Positions 6,128 through 14,596 of a stretch of DNA of 64,000 bases are shown here, one piece after another (position 1 is the stretch's first letter; each line of letters begins with the position of its first letter). The stretch is from Bacteroidetes bacterium UBA7662 (GTDB taxonomy: Bacteria; Bacteroidota; Bacteroidia; UBA7662), in contig DLHS01000005.1 of NCBI GenBank assembly GCA_002483345.1, forward strand, positions 30,044-94,043, in the 5' to 3' direction. The notes beneath the pieces were generated by a model. It was given only the letters and a program-made list of their open reading frames with translations. It ran no database searches and was not told where the DNA came from. The position numbers were made by a program, and so were the translations under genes.

Positions 6128-6994
6128 TTATGCCGTCAGCCAGCCTTTTATCTTTTCACTTATTTCCGGATAAAAACGGGCATCCGGAATGTGCCGGCAG
6201 CCTTTCAGTATGTGATGATCCCGGAAGTCGCTGAACAGCTCCTGACATCTTTCCAAAGCCCTGAAACCGGGGAAAAACACGTCTGTATCTGCAAAAATGC
6301 CATAAACCGGCCGGTCAAAGCCGGCCACATCGGCTTTCTGAAGGTGTTTGGGCCGGCGGTAGTCCATTTTTACGCCCAGCAGGGTATTGCGCTGGAAACG
6401 CAGGGCATCTTCATCCACCTCCGCATAAAAGGCTTCCAGAAAACGACGCAGGTTTTTGTCACTTTTGGTCAAAAGAAAACGCATCAGCGGCCAGCTCAGT
6501 TTTTGCATGGAGGGCCAGAAAGGGCCGTCGACCAATCCTCCCGGTACTACGAGTACCGCCTTGTCGATGCGGTGACCGGCAAAGGTCATGAGTTTTTGCA
6601 GGAGGAAACCACCATAGGAAATGCCGGCCACATGGGCGCGGGTGAGGCCCAGCTGATCCATGGTTTCGGCTATCCAGCGGCCCAGCGAGTCGTCTTCTAC
6701 CGGCAGCCGTGTTTCGGCGCTTCTGGTGGTCTGTCCTACCGTATCTATGGCATAAAGCCGGAAGTGTGGAAAAAGCGCTGTCATGGCTTCAAGCGCCATG
6801 GGCGCACCGGCATTGATGCCATGCAGCACTACCAGGGGTGGTTTGGCCGGATTACCACATATCAGTACGTGGGTTTTTCCGGCAAAGGTGTCTACATAGC
6901 GACTTTCATGGTCGGGGGCGCAACGTTGTAAACGCTCGTCATAAAGTCGGAGGATTTCCCGGCGCGCCTGGTCATTTTTGTAAATGGTAGCCAT
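6128..6994 (-). CDS. Alpha/beta hydrolase, 288 aa
   Basis: Cytosolic hydrolase of the alpha/beta fold; no signal peptide. The oxyanion-hole region HGINAG is at 58-63 and the nucleophile elbow GISYGG carries Ser126. The acidic residue is probably in FADTDVFFPG near 236, and the His is in GCRHIPD near 266, completing a Ser-Asp-His triad. The substrate is unknown. It is transcribed divergently from a TetR regulator with a palindromic operator between them, so induction by its substrate or product through that repressor is likely. Confidence 0.88.
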   Translation of the reverse strand: MATIYKNDQARREILRLYDERLQRCAPDHESRYVDTFAGKTHVLICGNPAKPPLVVLHGINAGAPMALEAMTALFPHFRLYAIDTVGQTTRSAETRLPVEDDSLGRWIAETMDQLGLTRAHVAGISYGGFLLQKLMTFAGHRIDKAVLVVPGGLVDGPFWPSMQKLSWPLMRFLLTKSDKNLRRFLEAFYAEVDEDALRFQRNTLLGVKMDYRRPKHLQKADVAGFDRPVYGIFADTDVFFPGFRALERCQELFSDFRDHHILKGCRHIPDARFYPEISEKIKGWLTA

Positions 6995-7013
6995 CAGCAG
7001 TGGTTTGATGTGA

Positions 7014-7021
7014 CAAAGCTA
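7014..7021 (-). promoter_or_regulatory. Likely -7 box of the hydrolase promoter
   Basis: On the minus strand TAGCTTTG matches TAnnTTTG and ends 19 nt before the hydrolase ATG at 6994. The -33 region (a TTTG 24 nt upstream) is only weakly matched and overlaps the palindromic operator. Confidence 0.5.
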
Positions 7022-7030
7022 CGCACCAGA

Positions 7031-7062
7031 TTTGAATATTTAGGCCAAATGGACTAAATTTG
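7031..7062 (+). promoter_or_regulatory. Promoter of the TetR gene
   Basis: TTTG at 7031-7034 and TAAATTTG at 7055-7062 are separated by 20 bp, an exact fit to the Bacteroidota consensus TTTG-N19-21-TAnnTTTG. The -7 box ends only four bases before the ATG at 7067, so transcription would start at or inside the start codon. A leaderless message is the simplest reading. Confidence 0.6.
7038..7059. promoter_or_regulatory. Palindromic operator for the adjacent TetR regulator
   Basis: A 22-bp imperfect palindrome with half-sites ATTTAG-G-CCA and TGG-A-CTAAAT around an AA centre; ten of eleven pairs match. It lies between the -33 and -7 elements of the tetR promoter and upstream of the hydrolase promoter. 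That is the expected position for an autoregulating repressor of a divergent pair. Confidence 0.65.
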
Positions 7063-7066
7063 TTTC

Positions 7067-7735
7067 ATGAAGACAAGCGACCGCATCAAAACCGCAGCCC
7101 TCAGCCAGTTTAACAGTCTGGGCTGGGTAAACGTAACCCTCCGCGACGTGGCGGCTTTGCTGGGGATCAGTTATGGCAATGCTACCTACCATTTTCCGAA
7201 CAAGGAGCAGCTGCTGGAAGCGCTTTATGCCGATTATCAGCAAGAGCTGTTGTTTCTGATGAGGGATACCGGAAGCCAGCGCCCGTTGCTGCTTCAACTG
7301 CTGGAAGCGCCTGCTTTTATGTTCGATTTATCGTTGCGATATCGTTTCTTCTTTGCCGATTTCCTGGAGTTGCAACGGCAGTACCCCGCGTTTATGGTCC
7401 GGGTTGACGAGGCCAATGCCCGGCGGATGCTGTTCTGGCAGCAGCAACTGGAACTGCTTCAGACGCAGGGTTTTATCAGGCCCGATGCGGATGCCGGAAC
7501 CCTGCACTTTCTGATGGATGTAAGTGGTATGGTGCGCACCTTCTTTTTCCTGCGTTTACCGGCCGGTACCGAAACCACCGGGGCGCTCGCGGAAGCCTAT
7601 CAGGATCAGGTGAACCGGGTTCTCTGGCCTTATCTGAGTCCGAAAGGATTGATGGTAGCCCGGGAGGCCGGGTTTTTCAGGGAGGCCGGCTCAGCTGCCG
7701 ATACCGGCAATCCACAGCCGGATGACCGTTTTTAA
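7067..7735 (+). CDS. TetR/AcrR family transcriptional regulator, 222 aa
   Basis: N-terminal helix-turn-helix domain (residues about 5-55) with the family pattern IKTAALSQFNSLGW, TLRDVAALLGIS and YGNATYHFPNKEQLL. The remaining alpha-helical part is the ligand-binding and dimerisation domain and is not recognisable by sequence. It probably represses the divergent alpha/beta hydrolase gene and itself through the palindrome just upstream. The start follows the -7 box by only four bases. Its last 45 bases overlap the 3' end of the opposing DUF1801 gene, a convergent overlap that makes both 3' ends coding on each strand. Confidence 0.9.
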   Translation: MKTSDRIKTAALSQFNSLGWVNVTLRDVAALLGISYGNATYHFPNKEQLLEALYADYQQELLFLMRDTGSQRPLLLQLLEAPAFMFDLSLRYRFFFADFLELQRQYPAFMVRVDEANARRMLFWQQQLELLQTQGFIRPDADAGTLHFLMDVSGMVRTFFFLRLPAGTETTGALAEAYQDQVNRVLWPYLSPKGLMVAREAGFFREAGSAADTGNPQPDDRF

Positions 7736-8107
7736 GTCTTCAGCAGCCTTTTCTGCTTCCTCCGTGGTGGTAATTTTAACGGATTTCCGGGTATCCGGGA
7801 ATTTACCGCCGAGCAGGCCGGTGTTATCCGGAATGCGGGCACCGGTGGGGAAAATGAGCAGCAGGTGGTCGTTTTTGTGGATGTTGAATACGACGATGTC
7901 GCGGGCGTAGGTTTTGGGATCGAAGGGAGGCATTTCTCCTGCATAATAGTAAGCAGGGGCATTCCATTTGATGTGCTGCGCTACCAGCGGATCGCTGTCG
8001 AGTATGGCCTGATGGACGATCACCGCGGCTTCTTTGAGGGGGTGCTTGCAGTGGTCGAACCATTGGGCAACCGCCTGGGTGTTTTTAAGGTGCAGAGCTT
8101 GATCCAT
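7691..8107 (-). CDS. DUF1801 domain protein, 138 aa
   Basis: Small soluble protein of the YdhG/DUF1801 family, shown by HIKWNAPAYYYAGEMPPFDP, a segment like VFNIHKNDHLLLIFP, and length. The family fold is related to frataxin-like proteins; biochemical role unknown. It is convergent with the TetR gene, sharing 45 bp at the 3' ends, and has no same-strand partner. A second, divergent DUF1801 protein is encoded at 10450-10827. Confidence 0.85.
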   Translation of the reverse strand: MDQALHLKNTQAVAQWFDHCKHPLKEAAVIVHQAILDSDPLVAQHIKWNAPAYYYAGEMPPFDPKTYARDIVVFNIHKNDHLLLIFPTGARIPDNTGLLGGKFPDTRKSVKITTTEEAEKAAEDLKTVIRLWIAGIGS

Positions 8108-8241
8108 CTGAGTTTTGAAAGGCTGAAGGGACTAAACTACCCAAATTATTCCGGAACATGGTATGCTATTACCCATAAGACGGTATTGTTACGGGCAGGA
8201 ATTAATTACAATTTGTCCTCAAATCCTGCTAAACCAAAACC

Positions 8242-9921
8242 ATGCTTAAAATACTCTTAACCCTTATTTCCGCCTTCGGCATACTCCATGCTGCAGCACA
8301 GCTTTCAGTTGATGTAAAAACAATTGATCTGTCCAAAAATGGCAAGTCCAAATCTGCCCGCCTTGTCGACAGTAAAAAAGACCCGGTCACCGGCCAAATG
8401 ACGCTGACCTTCTCTTCCACCCTGTGTGATGCGGATGAAACCAGCACTTCTTATACTATGAAGGGTCTTATTTATAATTTTGAACACCTCACTTTTGATA
8501 AGGACCTGAATTTTGTTAAAAAAGAGGATCAACAGGTGGAAGGCCTTTGGAATGCCCTGAAAAGCGCTCCGGTTTTAGGCAGAAACTATAAACTGGATAC
8601 CGACAATCGTTATACCCTGGCACAAGGGCCTTCAGGTAAAGGTGGATCTTCACTGGTTAAGCTTGAATATGGTATCGAGGTTGTAGGCAGAGTAGACAAG
8701 GCCAACCGCGGTTTTTGTAATGAAATACTGAAGCTTCACAAAGTAGACACCTACCCTCTGACTGCAGAAGGGACCATTTATGCGCATTCTGTCCCTGGCG
8801 GTATGCGAGTCATCACCCAGGACGGGAAACCTGATACCAAAATCATGGCCAGGTACTTTGATGTGAATGGCCATATAAAAGCGGAAAGTTCATTTAATGT
8901 TCCTTATGTATTCGCCATGCATTTCACCACTTTCGCTACCGAAGCCGGCGGAGAGGATATTCTGATCATCGTGCAGCCAACAGAGAAGGTCAAGAACAAA
9001 TGGGTCACCCTGACAGATGTGAAAGCCGACCCGACTGAATTTGAATTTATCCGACTCGATGGGAAGAGCATGCAGGTAAAAGACCGGTTTACGTTTAAAT
9101 CCAACCATACAAACTGGCTGGCGGAGCATGTGTATGAAAAGGACGGAGCACTTTATGTGATGGGCCAGTTATCAAAGGATAAAAAATATGCGCCCTATAA
9201 TTACGGTCCCTTTGTACATATCGAAGGCTCGTTTAAAAATTATGTTTCTACCCAGACCCTGGAGAATTTCCAGATTATGAAAGTAGTGAACGGGAAACCT
9301 GTTTATGTCTCCCTGATTACGCCGGCCATGATGAAAAAGGTTAATACAGCTATCAAAGGAGCCAAAGGCAGCGGCGATCCTTCTGCTTTTTTCCGGTTGC
9401 AGGAGATTAAAACAGCCGGCAATCGTTTGTTGATTTCCGGACAGAAAACGGCCCTTGGAAAGACCAACGATGACCGCCAACAGGAATTTATTATGTTTAT
9501 AGATGAAAAGGGACAATTGGAAACACTTTTTTATGTGCCCAAACAAAATTATGCGAACTCCAATATGTTCTTCTCAGCCGATCACAAGAAGCTCTATTGG
9601 GCGATCTATGACTACAGTGAATATGAGATTTCTGCCACTAAGTTGCTGCCTGTGACAATTTATGGCGGCGGACTGATTCAGGGAGGCTCAGACCATACTT
9701 TTCTTGGAAAGCGCAATGACGATGACGGACCGCAACTTCAGTTGGTTGAATTTGATCTTGAAAAAAACAAAGCATCCGAACTTCAGCTAATAGGCAAAGA
9801 CCAGTTTACCCTCTACGATGATTTTCCGGTTTTATATGCTGATCAGCAGGAAGTAGTATTTCTGGGTGTCTCAGGAAAGAGTAAAGCGCGCGTAAGCCAT
9901 CTCATAAAGTTGAAGCTCTGA
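8242..9921 (+). CDS. Secreted protein of unknown function, 559 aa
   Basis: Signal peptide at residues 1-19 (MLKILLTLISAFGILHAAAQ, cleavage near Ala-Ala-Gln), then a roughly 540-residue, mostly beta-looking protein without cysteine clusters, catalytic motifs or a T9SS tail. Repeated short patterns such as YDDFPVLYADQQEVVFLGV and KKLYWAIYDYSEY suggest a beta-propeller-like or jelly-roll architecture, but this is only an impression. It is monocistronic: its 3' end is closed by a strong bidirectional terminator. Codon use is a little AT-richer than in neighbouring genes. Confidence 0.75.
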   Translation: MLKILLTLISAFGILHAAAQLSVDVKTIDLSKNGKSKSARLVDSKKDPVTGQMTLTFSSTLCDADETSTSYTMKGLIYNFEHLTFDKDLNFVKKEDQQVEGLWNALKSAPVLGRNYKLDTDNRYTLAQGPSGKGGSSLVKLEYGIEVVGRVDKANRGFCNEILKLHKVDTYPLTAEGTIYAHSVPGGMRVITQDGKPDTKIMARYFDVNGHIKAESSFNVPYVFAMHFTTFATEAGGEDILIIVQPTEKVKNKWVTLTDVKADPTEFEFIRLDGKSMQVKDRFTFKSNHTNWLAEHVYEKDGALYVMGQLSKDKKYAPYNYGPFVHIEGSFKNYVSTQTLENFQIMKVVNGKPVYVSLITPAMMKKVNTAIKGAKGSGDPSAFFRLQEIKTAGNRLLISGQKTALGKTNDDRQQEFIMFIDEKGQLETLFYVPKQNYANSNMFFSADHKKLYWAIYDYSEYEISATKLLPVTIYGGGLIQGGSDHTFLGKRNDDDGPQLQLVEFDLEKNKASELQLIGKDQFTLYDDFPVLYADQQEVVFLGVSGKSKARVSHLIKLKL

Positions 9922-9940
9922 ATCAAACAGATAGATACAA

Positions 9941-9980
9941 GTAAAAAGCCCGGACAAAATATTGTGTCCGGGCTTTTTAC
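9941..9980. terminator. Bidirectional intrinsic terminator
   Basis: A perfect 16-bp stem (9941-9956 with 9965-9980) around an 8-nt loop has the core GCCCGGACA/TGTCCGGGC flanked by A5 and T5 runs. It ends the gene at 8242-9921 and can serve the converging gene whose stop is at 9995. Confidence 0.9.
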
Positions 9981-9994
9981 TTGCTGTGGGAATA

Positions 9995-10399
9995 TCAGGA
10001 CTGCGCCCGCATCTTATTTCCTTTGGCGTCGTGGGTGACTTCAGCCAGTCCTAATTTTTCCATCAGGGGTGGTATATACATTCCAAAACGACCACGCAGG
10101 CCTTTTTTTAGTCCATACCAGCCGCCTACAGGATTGCCGGCCGAACGGCCCCAGGCTTCTACAGTGCCGGGCCTGGCTTCTTTCTGCTCGTCGGCACTGC
10201 CGAGATCCATCCAGTCGCCGTGGGCTTTGAGCATGGCATGGAGATCGGCCAGACAGCGGTACTGGTAGTGCAGCACTGTTTTTCCTACTGTGCAGACGAG
10301 TATTTCCATGCCGTCCTTTTCGGCTTTGTGCATGGTGAAGCCGGAGCTCAGGGGTGGAGTTTTGAGTTGCCAGGGATCAGAGGGGGTGCCGTTTTCCAT
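9995..10399 (-). CDS. Small conserved protein, probably DUF6855, 134 aa
   Basis: Cytosolic protein without signal peptide or membrane segment. Conserved-looking blocks are LHAMLKAHGDWMDLGSADEQK, GTVEAWGRSAGNPVGGWYGL and KKGLRGRFGMYIPPLMEKLG. These recall a small family found with DUF1801 and MmcQ/YjbR proteins in Bacteroidota and Actinobacteria; the DUF6855 label is from memory and not certain. It is followed upstream on the same strand by DUF1801 and MmcQ/YjbR genes (10450-11163), so all three may be one transcription unit. Confidence 0.75.
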   Translation of the reverse strand: MENGTPSDPWQLKTPPLSSGFTMHKAEKDGMEILVCTVGKTVLHYQYRCLADLHAMLKAHGDWMDLGSADEQKEARPGTVEAWGRSAGNPVGGWYGLKKGLRGRFGMYIPPLMEKLGLAEVTHDAKGNKMRAQS

Positions 10400-10449
10400 C
10401 GCGCGGGTTTTTGTCGGGGATTTATGGTTGGAGCAAACAGGCTCAAATT

Positions 10450-10827
10450 TTATTTCTTAACCTTCTTTTTTAAACGGTCATCATTTTCTGCCAGCCTTTG
10501 TTCTACGAGCGCCTGAATCAGGCTGTCGGGTATTGGTTTTTCAGCTGTAAAGTGGATGGCTGATCGGGTGGTTTTGAAGGATGCCAGTTCGGCAGTGTAT
10601 GCCGACAGCAGGGTGCTATTCAGCACAAAAAAGCTGAGGTGATTTTTGAAGGCAGCGAACGATACCACATCCAGGCCCTTTTTGAGGGTAGGTAACTGAT
10701 AGCTGAATACTTCCTCTGCATCGGGTATCAGTTCATGCAGGCGGAAACGAAGTTTTTCGAGGGGGATTTGCTGGTTTTCCGGTAAATCAGCCAGGTATCG
10801 GTCTATGAGCGGAGATAAACGGGGCAT
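10450..10827 (-). CDS. DUF1801 domain protein, 125 aa
   Basis: A compact YdhG-like DUF1801 protein: LPENQQIPLEKLRFRLHEL, EVFSYQLPTLKKGLDVVSFA and KNHLSFFVLN fit the family. It ends in a lysine-rich tail (LKKKVKK). It lies three bases from the MmcQ/YjbR gene on the same strand, so the two are surely cotranscribed. Both families share a predicted related fold, and their pairing is common in small cytosolic-protein clusters. No enzymatic activity can be assigned. Confidence 0.88.
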   Translation of the reverse strand: MPRLSPLIDRYLADLPENQQIPLEKLRFRLHELIPDAEEVFSYQLPTLKKGLDVVSFAAFKNHLSFFVLNSTLLSAYTAELASFKTTRSAIHFTAEKPIPDSLIQALVEQRLAENDDRLKKKVKK

Positions 10828-10830
10828 ACT

Positions 10831-11163
10831 TTAAAGTAACAGGGCCAGTTTGGGTGGAGCAACCGTTCTGTAAGCGGTTTGCAGGGCATCAAGCAGTTGT
10901 TCGGGATGTACCTGGCCGAGGCGGATGAGGGTCCAGCCTTGTTTGCCCCATTTATTCGGGACCGGGTATATCACAGAACGATCTCTGGTACAGAAGGCGT
11001 CCTGATCGGTTTCACTGAATTTCACACACAGCAGCCCTTCTTTTTCGTTCCAGGTGGCGAAAATCTTCTTTTTCACCCGGAAGGAAGCTTTTTCAAAATG
11101 CGGTGCCTCTTCCGTTTCCGGAAAACCAAGGGCAATCTTTCGCAGGTCGGCAACAGTTGGCAT
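10831..11163 (-). CDS. MmcQ/YjbR family protein, 110 aa
   Basis: Small soluble protein of the MmcQ/YjbR (DUF419) family with the cyaY-like fold. The pattern ALGFPETEEAPHFEKASFRV, then IFATWNEKEGLLCVKF and GWTLIRLGQV, is characteristic. The family has been proposed to bind DNA, but no function is proven. The gene is first in a three-gene set with the DUF1801 gene three bases downstream. Confidence 0.9.
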   Translation of the reverse strand: MPTVADLRKIALGFPETEEAPHFEKASFRVKKKIFATWNEKEGLLCVKFSETDQDAFCTRDRSVIYPVPNKWGKQGWTLIRLGQVHPEQLLDALQTAYRTVAPPKLALLL

Positions 11164-11192
11164 AACGGGGTTTTGAACACCTTAATCTACCA

Positions 11193-12272
11193 TTATTCTG
11201 TCACCGAAGGCTCCTTGTCGTCTTTGCCATTGTAAATTTTATTACCTATTAACATAGCCAGCGGCTTGAGGTCGTCGAATTCCTCACAGAATACCTTGAG
11301 CATGGCGGCAAAGGGCAGGAAAAGAATCATACCACTGACTCCCCAGACCGAGGCGCCGATGAGTAAGCTCAGGATGGCGGCAAAAGCATTTACCTGAAGG
11401 CTGTTGCCGACTACTTTGGGACTCAGAAAGTTGCTTTCAATCAGCTGAACCGACCAAAAAAGGATGGCTACCGCCAGCGGAATCCACAGGGAGTCCTGCG
11501 ACATAAAAGCGTACAACACCGGAATGCTTGCGCCCACCGTGGTGCCTACATAAGGAATGATAGACATAACTGCGGCCAGAAAGCCAAAGAGGAAAGGGCT
11601 GTCGATGCCGATAATCCAGAGGCCGATGCTGTTGGCAAATCCTAAAATGGTGATAAGCGCAACCATGCCACTCAGGTATTTTTGCCCTACCAGCTGTATG
11701 CGTTTCAACATATCATGGATTTTTTTCCTGTTTTTTTCCGGGCCGAAAAGGACAAATGCCTGTATGATGCCGGTACGGTAGATGAGCAGCAGGAAGGTGT
11801 AAATGATGGTCGCCAGCAACGCTGTTAAAAAGCTGGTGGTGCCGTAAAGGGTATTTTCCGCCATGGGAAAGATGGCCTTGCCGAACCAGTCCCGGATGTT
11901 TCCAAGCAGGACTTCACTTTGTAAATCGGCTTTTAGATTCAGGTTTTGGTTGACAAAAACCAGTAAATCAGCAAAAAGACGCATGATTTTATCCTGAAAA
12001 TCGACCAGCTCTGTCGACAGGTTGAAAATCTGGGTGAAGAAGAAAAAAATACTGCCACCCAATACCACAAACAGGGTGAGTATGGCGGTGAAGGCTGCCA
12101 GCATCCGGTTGAAGCCTCTTTTTTCAAGCCATTTGGCTACGGGAAAAAGAATACAAGCCAGCAGCAGGGCAAAACCCAGCGGAACCAGTATGGTTTTACC
12201 CAGTATCAGCACGGCAAAAAGCAGGAATACACTTGCCAGGGCATAAAAGATCTTTTGAAAGGACAGTGTCAT
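11193..12272 (-). CDS. AI-2E family transporter (PerM/YdiK-like), 359 aa
   Basis: Integral inner-membrane protein with about eight hydrophobic segments: two near the N-terminus, a long amphipathic region at 70-140, then a C-terminal set. Family hallmarks are VPLGFALLLACILFPVAKWLE near residue 30-50, SIIPYVGTTVGASIPV near 240, and the final MILFLPFAAMLKVFCEEF. Members export autoinducer-2 or act as Na/H-type permeases; substrate cannot be told. The protein is of normal length. It lies 29 bp from the MmcQ/YjbR gene on the same strand. Confidence 0.92.
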   Translation of the reverse strand: MTLSFQKIFYALASVFLLFAVLILGKTILVPLGFALLLACILFPVAKWLEKRGFNRMLAAFTAILTLFVVLGGSIFFFFTQIFNLSTELVDFQDKIMRLFADLLVFVNQNLNLKADLQSEVLLGNIRDWFGKAIFPMAENTLYGTTSFLTALLATIIYTFLLLIYRTGIIQAFVLFGPEKNRKKIHDMLKRIQLVGQKYLSGMVALITILGFANSIGLWIIGIDSPFLFGFLAAVMSIIPYVGTTVGASIPVLYAFMSQDSLWIPLAVAILFWSVQLIESNFLSPKVVGNSLQVNAFAAILSLLIGASVWGVSGMILFLPFAAMLKVFCEEFDDLKPLAMLIGNKIYNGKDDKEPSVTE

Positions 12273-12415
12273 GGCTACATTTTTGGGTTCGGGCTATAAA
12301 CATCACCATTTTTTGACAAGGATGCGTGCAAAGGCAGCAGCTAAGTTGCATGATACCACTTTTGACAGTCCTTTCTTTTGAAATATCGGTTGCTTAATCC
12401 GCTCAGGTATTCCTG

Positions 12416-13207
12416 TCAGGCATACGCCAGCCATACATCATAAGCATAACGGGCAATCATGGTGGTTACGATGAGCAGAAAGATGGTCCTCACAAAGCCG
12501 TTACCCCGTTTCAAGGCCATCTGACTGCCCACCACGCTTCCCGCAACATTACAGACAGCCATCAGTATGGCCAGTTCGGCCAGGTAATTACCTTGTCGCA
12601 CAAAAACCAGGAGGGCAGAAAAATTGGTTACACAATTCACCATTTTGGCGTAGGCAGAAGCGGTCACAAATTCGAAACCAAGCAGCACTACAAAGCCGAG
12701 GACAAAAAAACTGCCGGTTCCCGGGCCGAAAAAGCCGTCATAAAAACCCACTGCAAAGCCAAGCAAAGCGCCGGAAAGGAGTTGTTTGGGGAATGTAATG
12801 ATTTTACCGGGTAGTTTCCCGAGGTCTTTCCGGACATAGGTATAAACGGCCATGACGATCAGAATGAGCAGAATAAATGGCTTGAGAGTTGCGGCATCGA
12901 GGTAGCTGAGCGAGCGTGCGCCGAGGTTGGCGGCCAGAAAGGCTGACAGCGACACCACCGCCAGTAGTCTGAAATCGAAACGTACCCGACGGGCATACCG
13001 GGCGGCCGCCACTGCCGTGCCCGACAGCGCCGCAATTTTATTGGTTCCGAATAAAACCGGCAAGGGGGTCTGGGGAAGATGGATCAACAGGGCAGGCAAC
13101 TGAATCAGGCCGCCTCCGCCTACGACAGCATCTAAAAAACCGGCTGTAAAACTCAGAACCAGCAGGATCCAGATGGAATAGTCGGCAAACAGGCTTTGAA
13201 AATCCAT
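12416..13207 (-). CDS. Sulfite exporter TauE/SafE (TSUP) family permease, 263 aa
   Basis: Inner-membrane permease with about eight hydrophobic segments. The first repeat contains TAGFLDAVVGGGGLIQLPALL and the second AVGFYDGFFGPGTGSFFVLG, the two GG/GP-rich signatures of the TSUP family. Relatives export sulfite, sulfonates or other organic anions. No metabolic gene next to it narrows the substrate. The 143 bp upstream of the neighbouring permease gene holds no recognisable site. Confidence 0.92.
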   Translation of the reverse strand: MDFQSLFADYSIWILLVLSFTAGFLDAVVGGGGLIQLPALLIHLPQTPLPVLFGTNKIAALSGTAVAAARYARRVRFDFRLLAVVSLSAFLAANLGARSLSYLDAATLKPFILLILIVMAVYTYVRKDLGKLPGKIITFPKQLLSGALLGFAVGFYDGFFGPGTGSFFVLGFVVLLGFEFVTASAYAKMVNCVTNFSALLVFVRQGNYLAELAILMAVCNVAGSVVGSQMALKRGNGFVRTIFLLIVTTMIARYAYDVWLAYA

Positions 13208-13290
13208 GATCCGGAGAAGATTCGAAAGGTTTCGGTTTACGGAAGGTAGGGAGTAGCCGTCAGATTGGAAACAGCTGCCACTGTCAAAGG

Positions 13291-14397
13291 TCAGCTTGCT
13301 TCGGGAGCACTTTTAAAGGTCATGGTAAAGTGCACGCCTTCATTGGGTTTGCTTTCTACGGCAATATGTCCGCCCAGACTCGTGATGTGGTTGTAAACCA
13401 GGTAAAGCCCGATGCCTTTGCTGTCGCTGTGGTCGTGAAAGGTCTGGTTAAGTCCGAAAATTTTGTCTTTTACCTGTTCCATATCCAATCCCTGCCCGTT
13501 GTCGGAGAAGTGGAGCCTGGGTTGACCATCCACGATTTCACTGCGGATGTTTATCACCGGGTTCAAATCGGGGCGGCCATATTTTACTGAATTTGTAATC
13601 ATATTTAAAAAAATACTCTCCAAATAGGGCCGGTTGAAGTAGATGCTGTGCATGGCCTCAAAATCTGTAAAAACACTGGTGCGGGTATTTTCGAGCAGTG
13701 AACGCAGGGAGTTGGTGACAGATTCATACATTTCGTAGAGTGGGATGTACTCCAGTTCTACATGCAGGCTGTCGTGTTGCTGCAGTTCGTCTACATAGTT
13801 ATTGAGTGTTTCCTTCAGGTTCTGGGTAGCGGATTTAAGCATTTCCACAAATGCAAGTGTTTCAGGGTCCTGGATTTTATCGGCATTGAGCAATTCAAAA
13901 ACAGAAAGCAGGTTGTTCACCGGACTGCGCAAGTCGTGGCTGGTGGTATAATTCAGTTGTTTCAGTTTTTGGTTAATGCCGGTCAGCCGGGTGACCAGGG
14001 CATTGCGTTCGGCATCGGTTTGTTTTTTATGGGTGATGTTTTTGGCAATGGCGTAGATGAGTTGTTGTTCATCCATAGGGATGGAGGTCCAGGATAACCA
14101 GAATACATTTCCGTTTTTGGCCTGGTATCGGTTTTCGTAATGCTGAAGCGGGATGTTTTTTTTGAGTGTTTCGCGGTATTGTGTCGTAATCTCGCGGTCG
14201 GGCTCGTAAATAAAATGGTTGATGGGTTGGCTGTAAAGTTCCTCGGCTGTGTAACCTAATAACCGGCAGACAGCAGGATTTACCAGCTTGAAGTAGCCAT
14301 CATAGCCGGCAACGCAAAACAGGTCGGCCGACAATTCAAAAAACAAGGCCTTATCGGGCTTGCTCAGGGGATGTTCAGCAGTGTCGGAGGTGGGCAT
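13291..14397 (-). CDS. PAS-domain sensor histidine kinase (orphan), 368 aa
   Basis: Soluble signal kinase with no transmembrane segment. An N-terminal PAS domain (about 17-125, with VNPAVCRLLGYTAEEL) is followed by a short coiled region. Then come a HisKA dimerisation helix with phospho-acceptor His154 in TSHDLRSPVNNLL and a HATPase_c domain with N-box NMITNSVKYG, G1 DNGQGLD and G2 GIGLYLV. No response regulator is encoded beside it, so it is an orphan that must signal to a distant receiver. A cytoplasmic stimulus such as redox or a small molecule is likely. The family relationship is certain; the signal is unknown. Confidence 0.93.
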   Translation of the reverse strand: MPTSDTAEHPLSKPDKALFFELSADLFCVAGYDGYFKLVNPAVCRLLGYTAEELYSQPINHFIYEPDREITTQYRETLKKNIPLQHYENRYQAKNGNVFWLSWTSIPMDEQQLIYAIAKNITHKKQTDAERNALVTRLTGINQKLKQLNYTTSHDLRSPVNNLLSVFELLNADKIQDPETLAFVEMLKSATQNLKETLNNYVDELQQHDSLHVELEYIPLYEMYESVTNSLRSLLENTRTSVFTDFEAMHSIYFNRPYLESIFLNMITNSVKYGRPDLNPVINIRSEIVDGQPRLHFSDNGQGLDMEQVKDKIFGLNQTFHDHSDSKGIGLYLVYNHITSLGGHIAVESKPNEGVHFTMTFKSAPEAS

Positions 14398-14540
14398 GCA
14401 CTTAAATTGAAGGAATACCCTTTAGAGGGGCCACAGGCTGCCTCTTTAGTTTAGTTTCCAGGGAGTTAATATAAGGAGACTTCTTTTCCTGTCCTATGTT
14501 TATTAAAGAAAGGATGCGTTAAATGCAGCTTAAAAGCAAC

Positions 14541-14572
14541 TCAGGGCAATAATTTTCAAATTATTGCCCTGA
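14541..14572. terminator. Hairpin downstream of the pirin gene
   Basis: A perfect 14-bp stem (TCAGGGCAATAATT with AATTATTGCCCTGA) and a TTCA loop lie 25 nt after the pirin stop codon. The U tract on the minus strand is weak, so it may be a stabilising or attenuating hairpin as well as a terminator. The rest of the 199-bp gap to the kinase gene shows nothing further. Confidence 0.55.
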
Positions 14573-14596
14573 AATTGATTCAATTATGACATTTCG

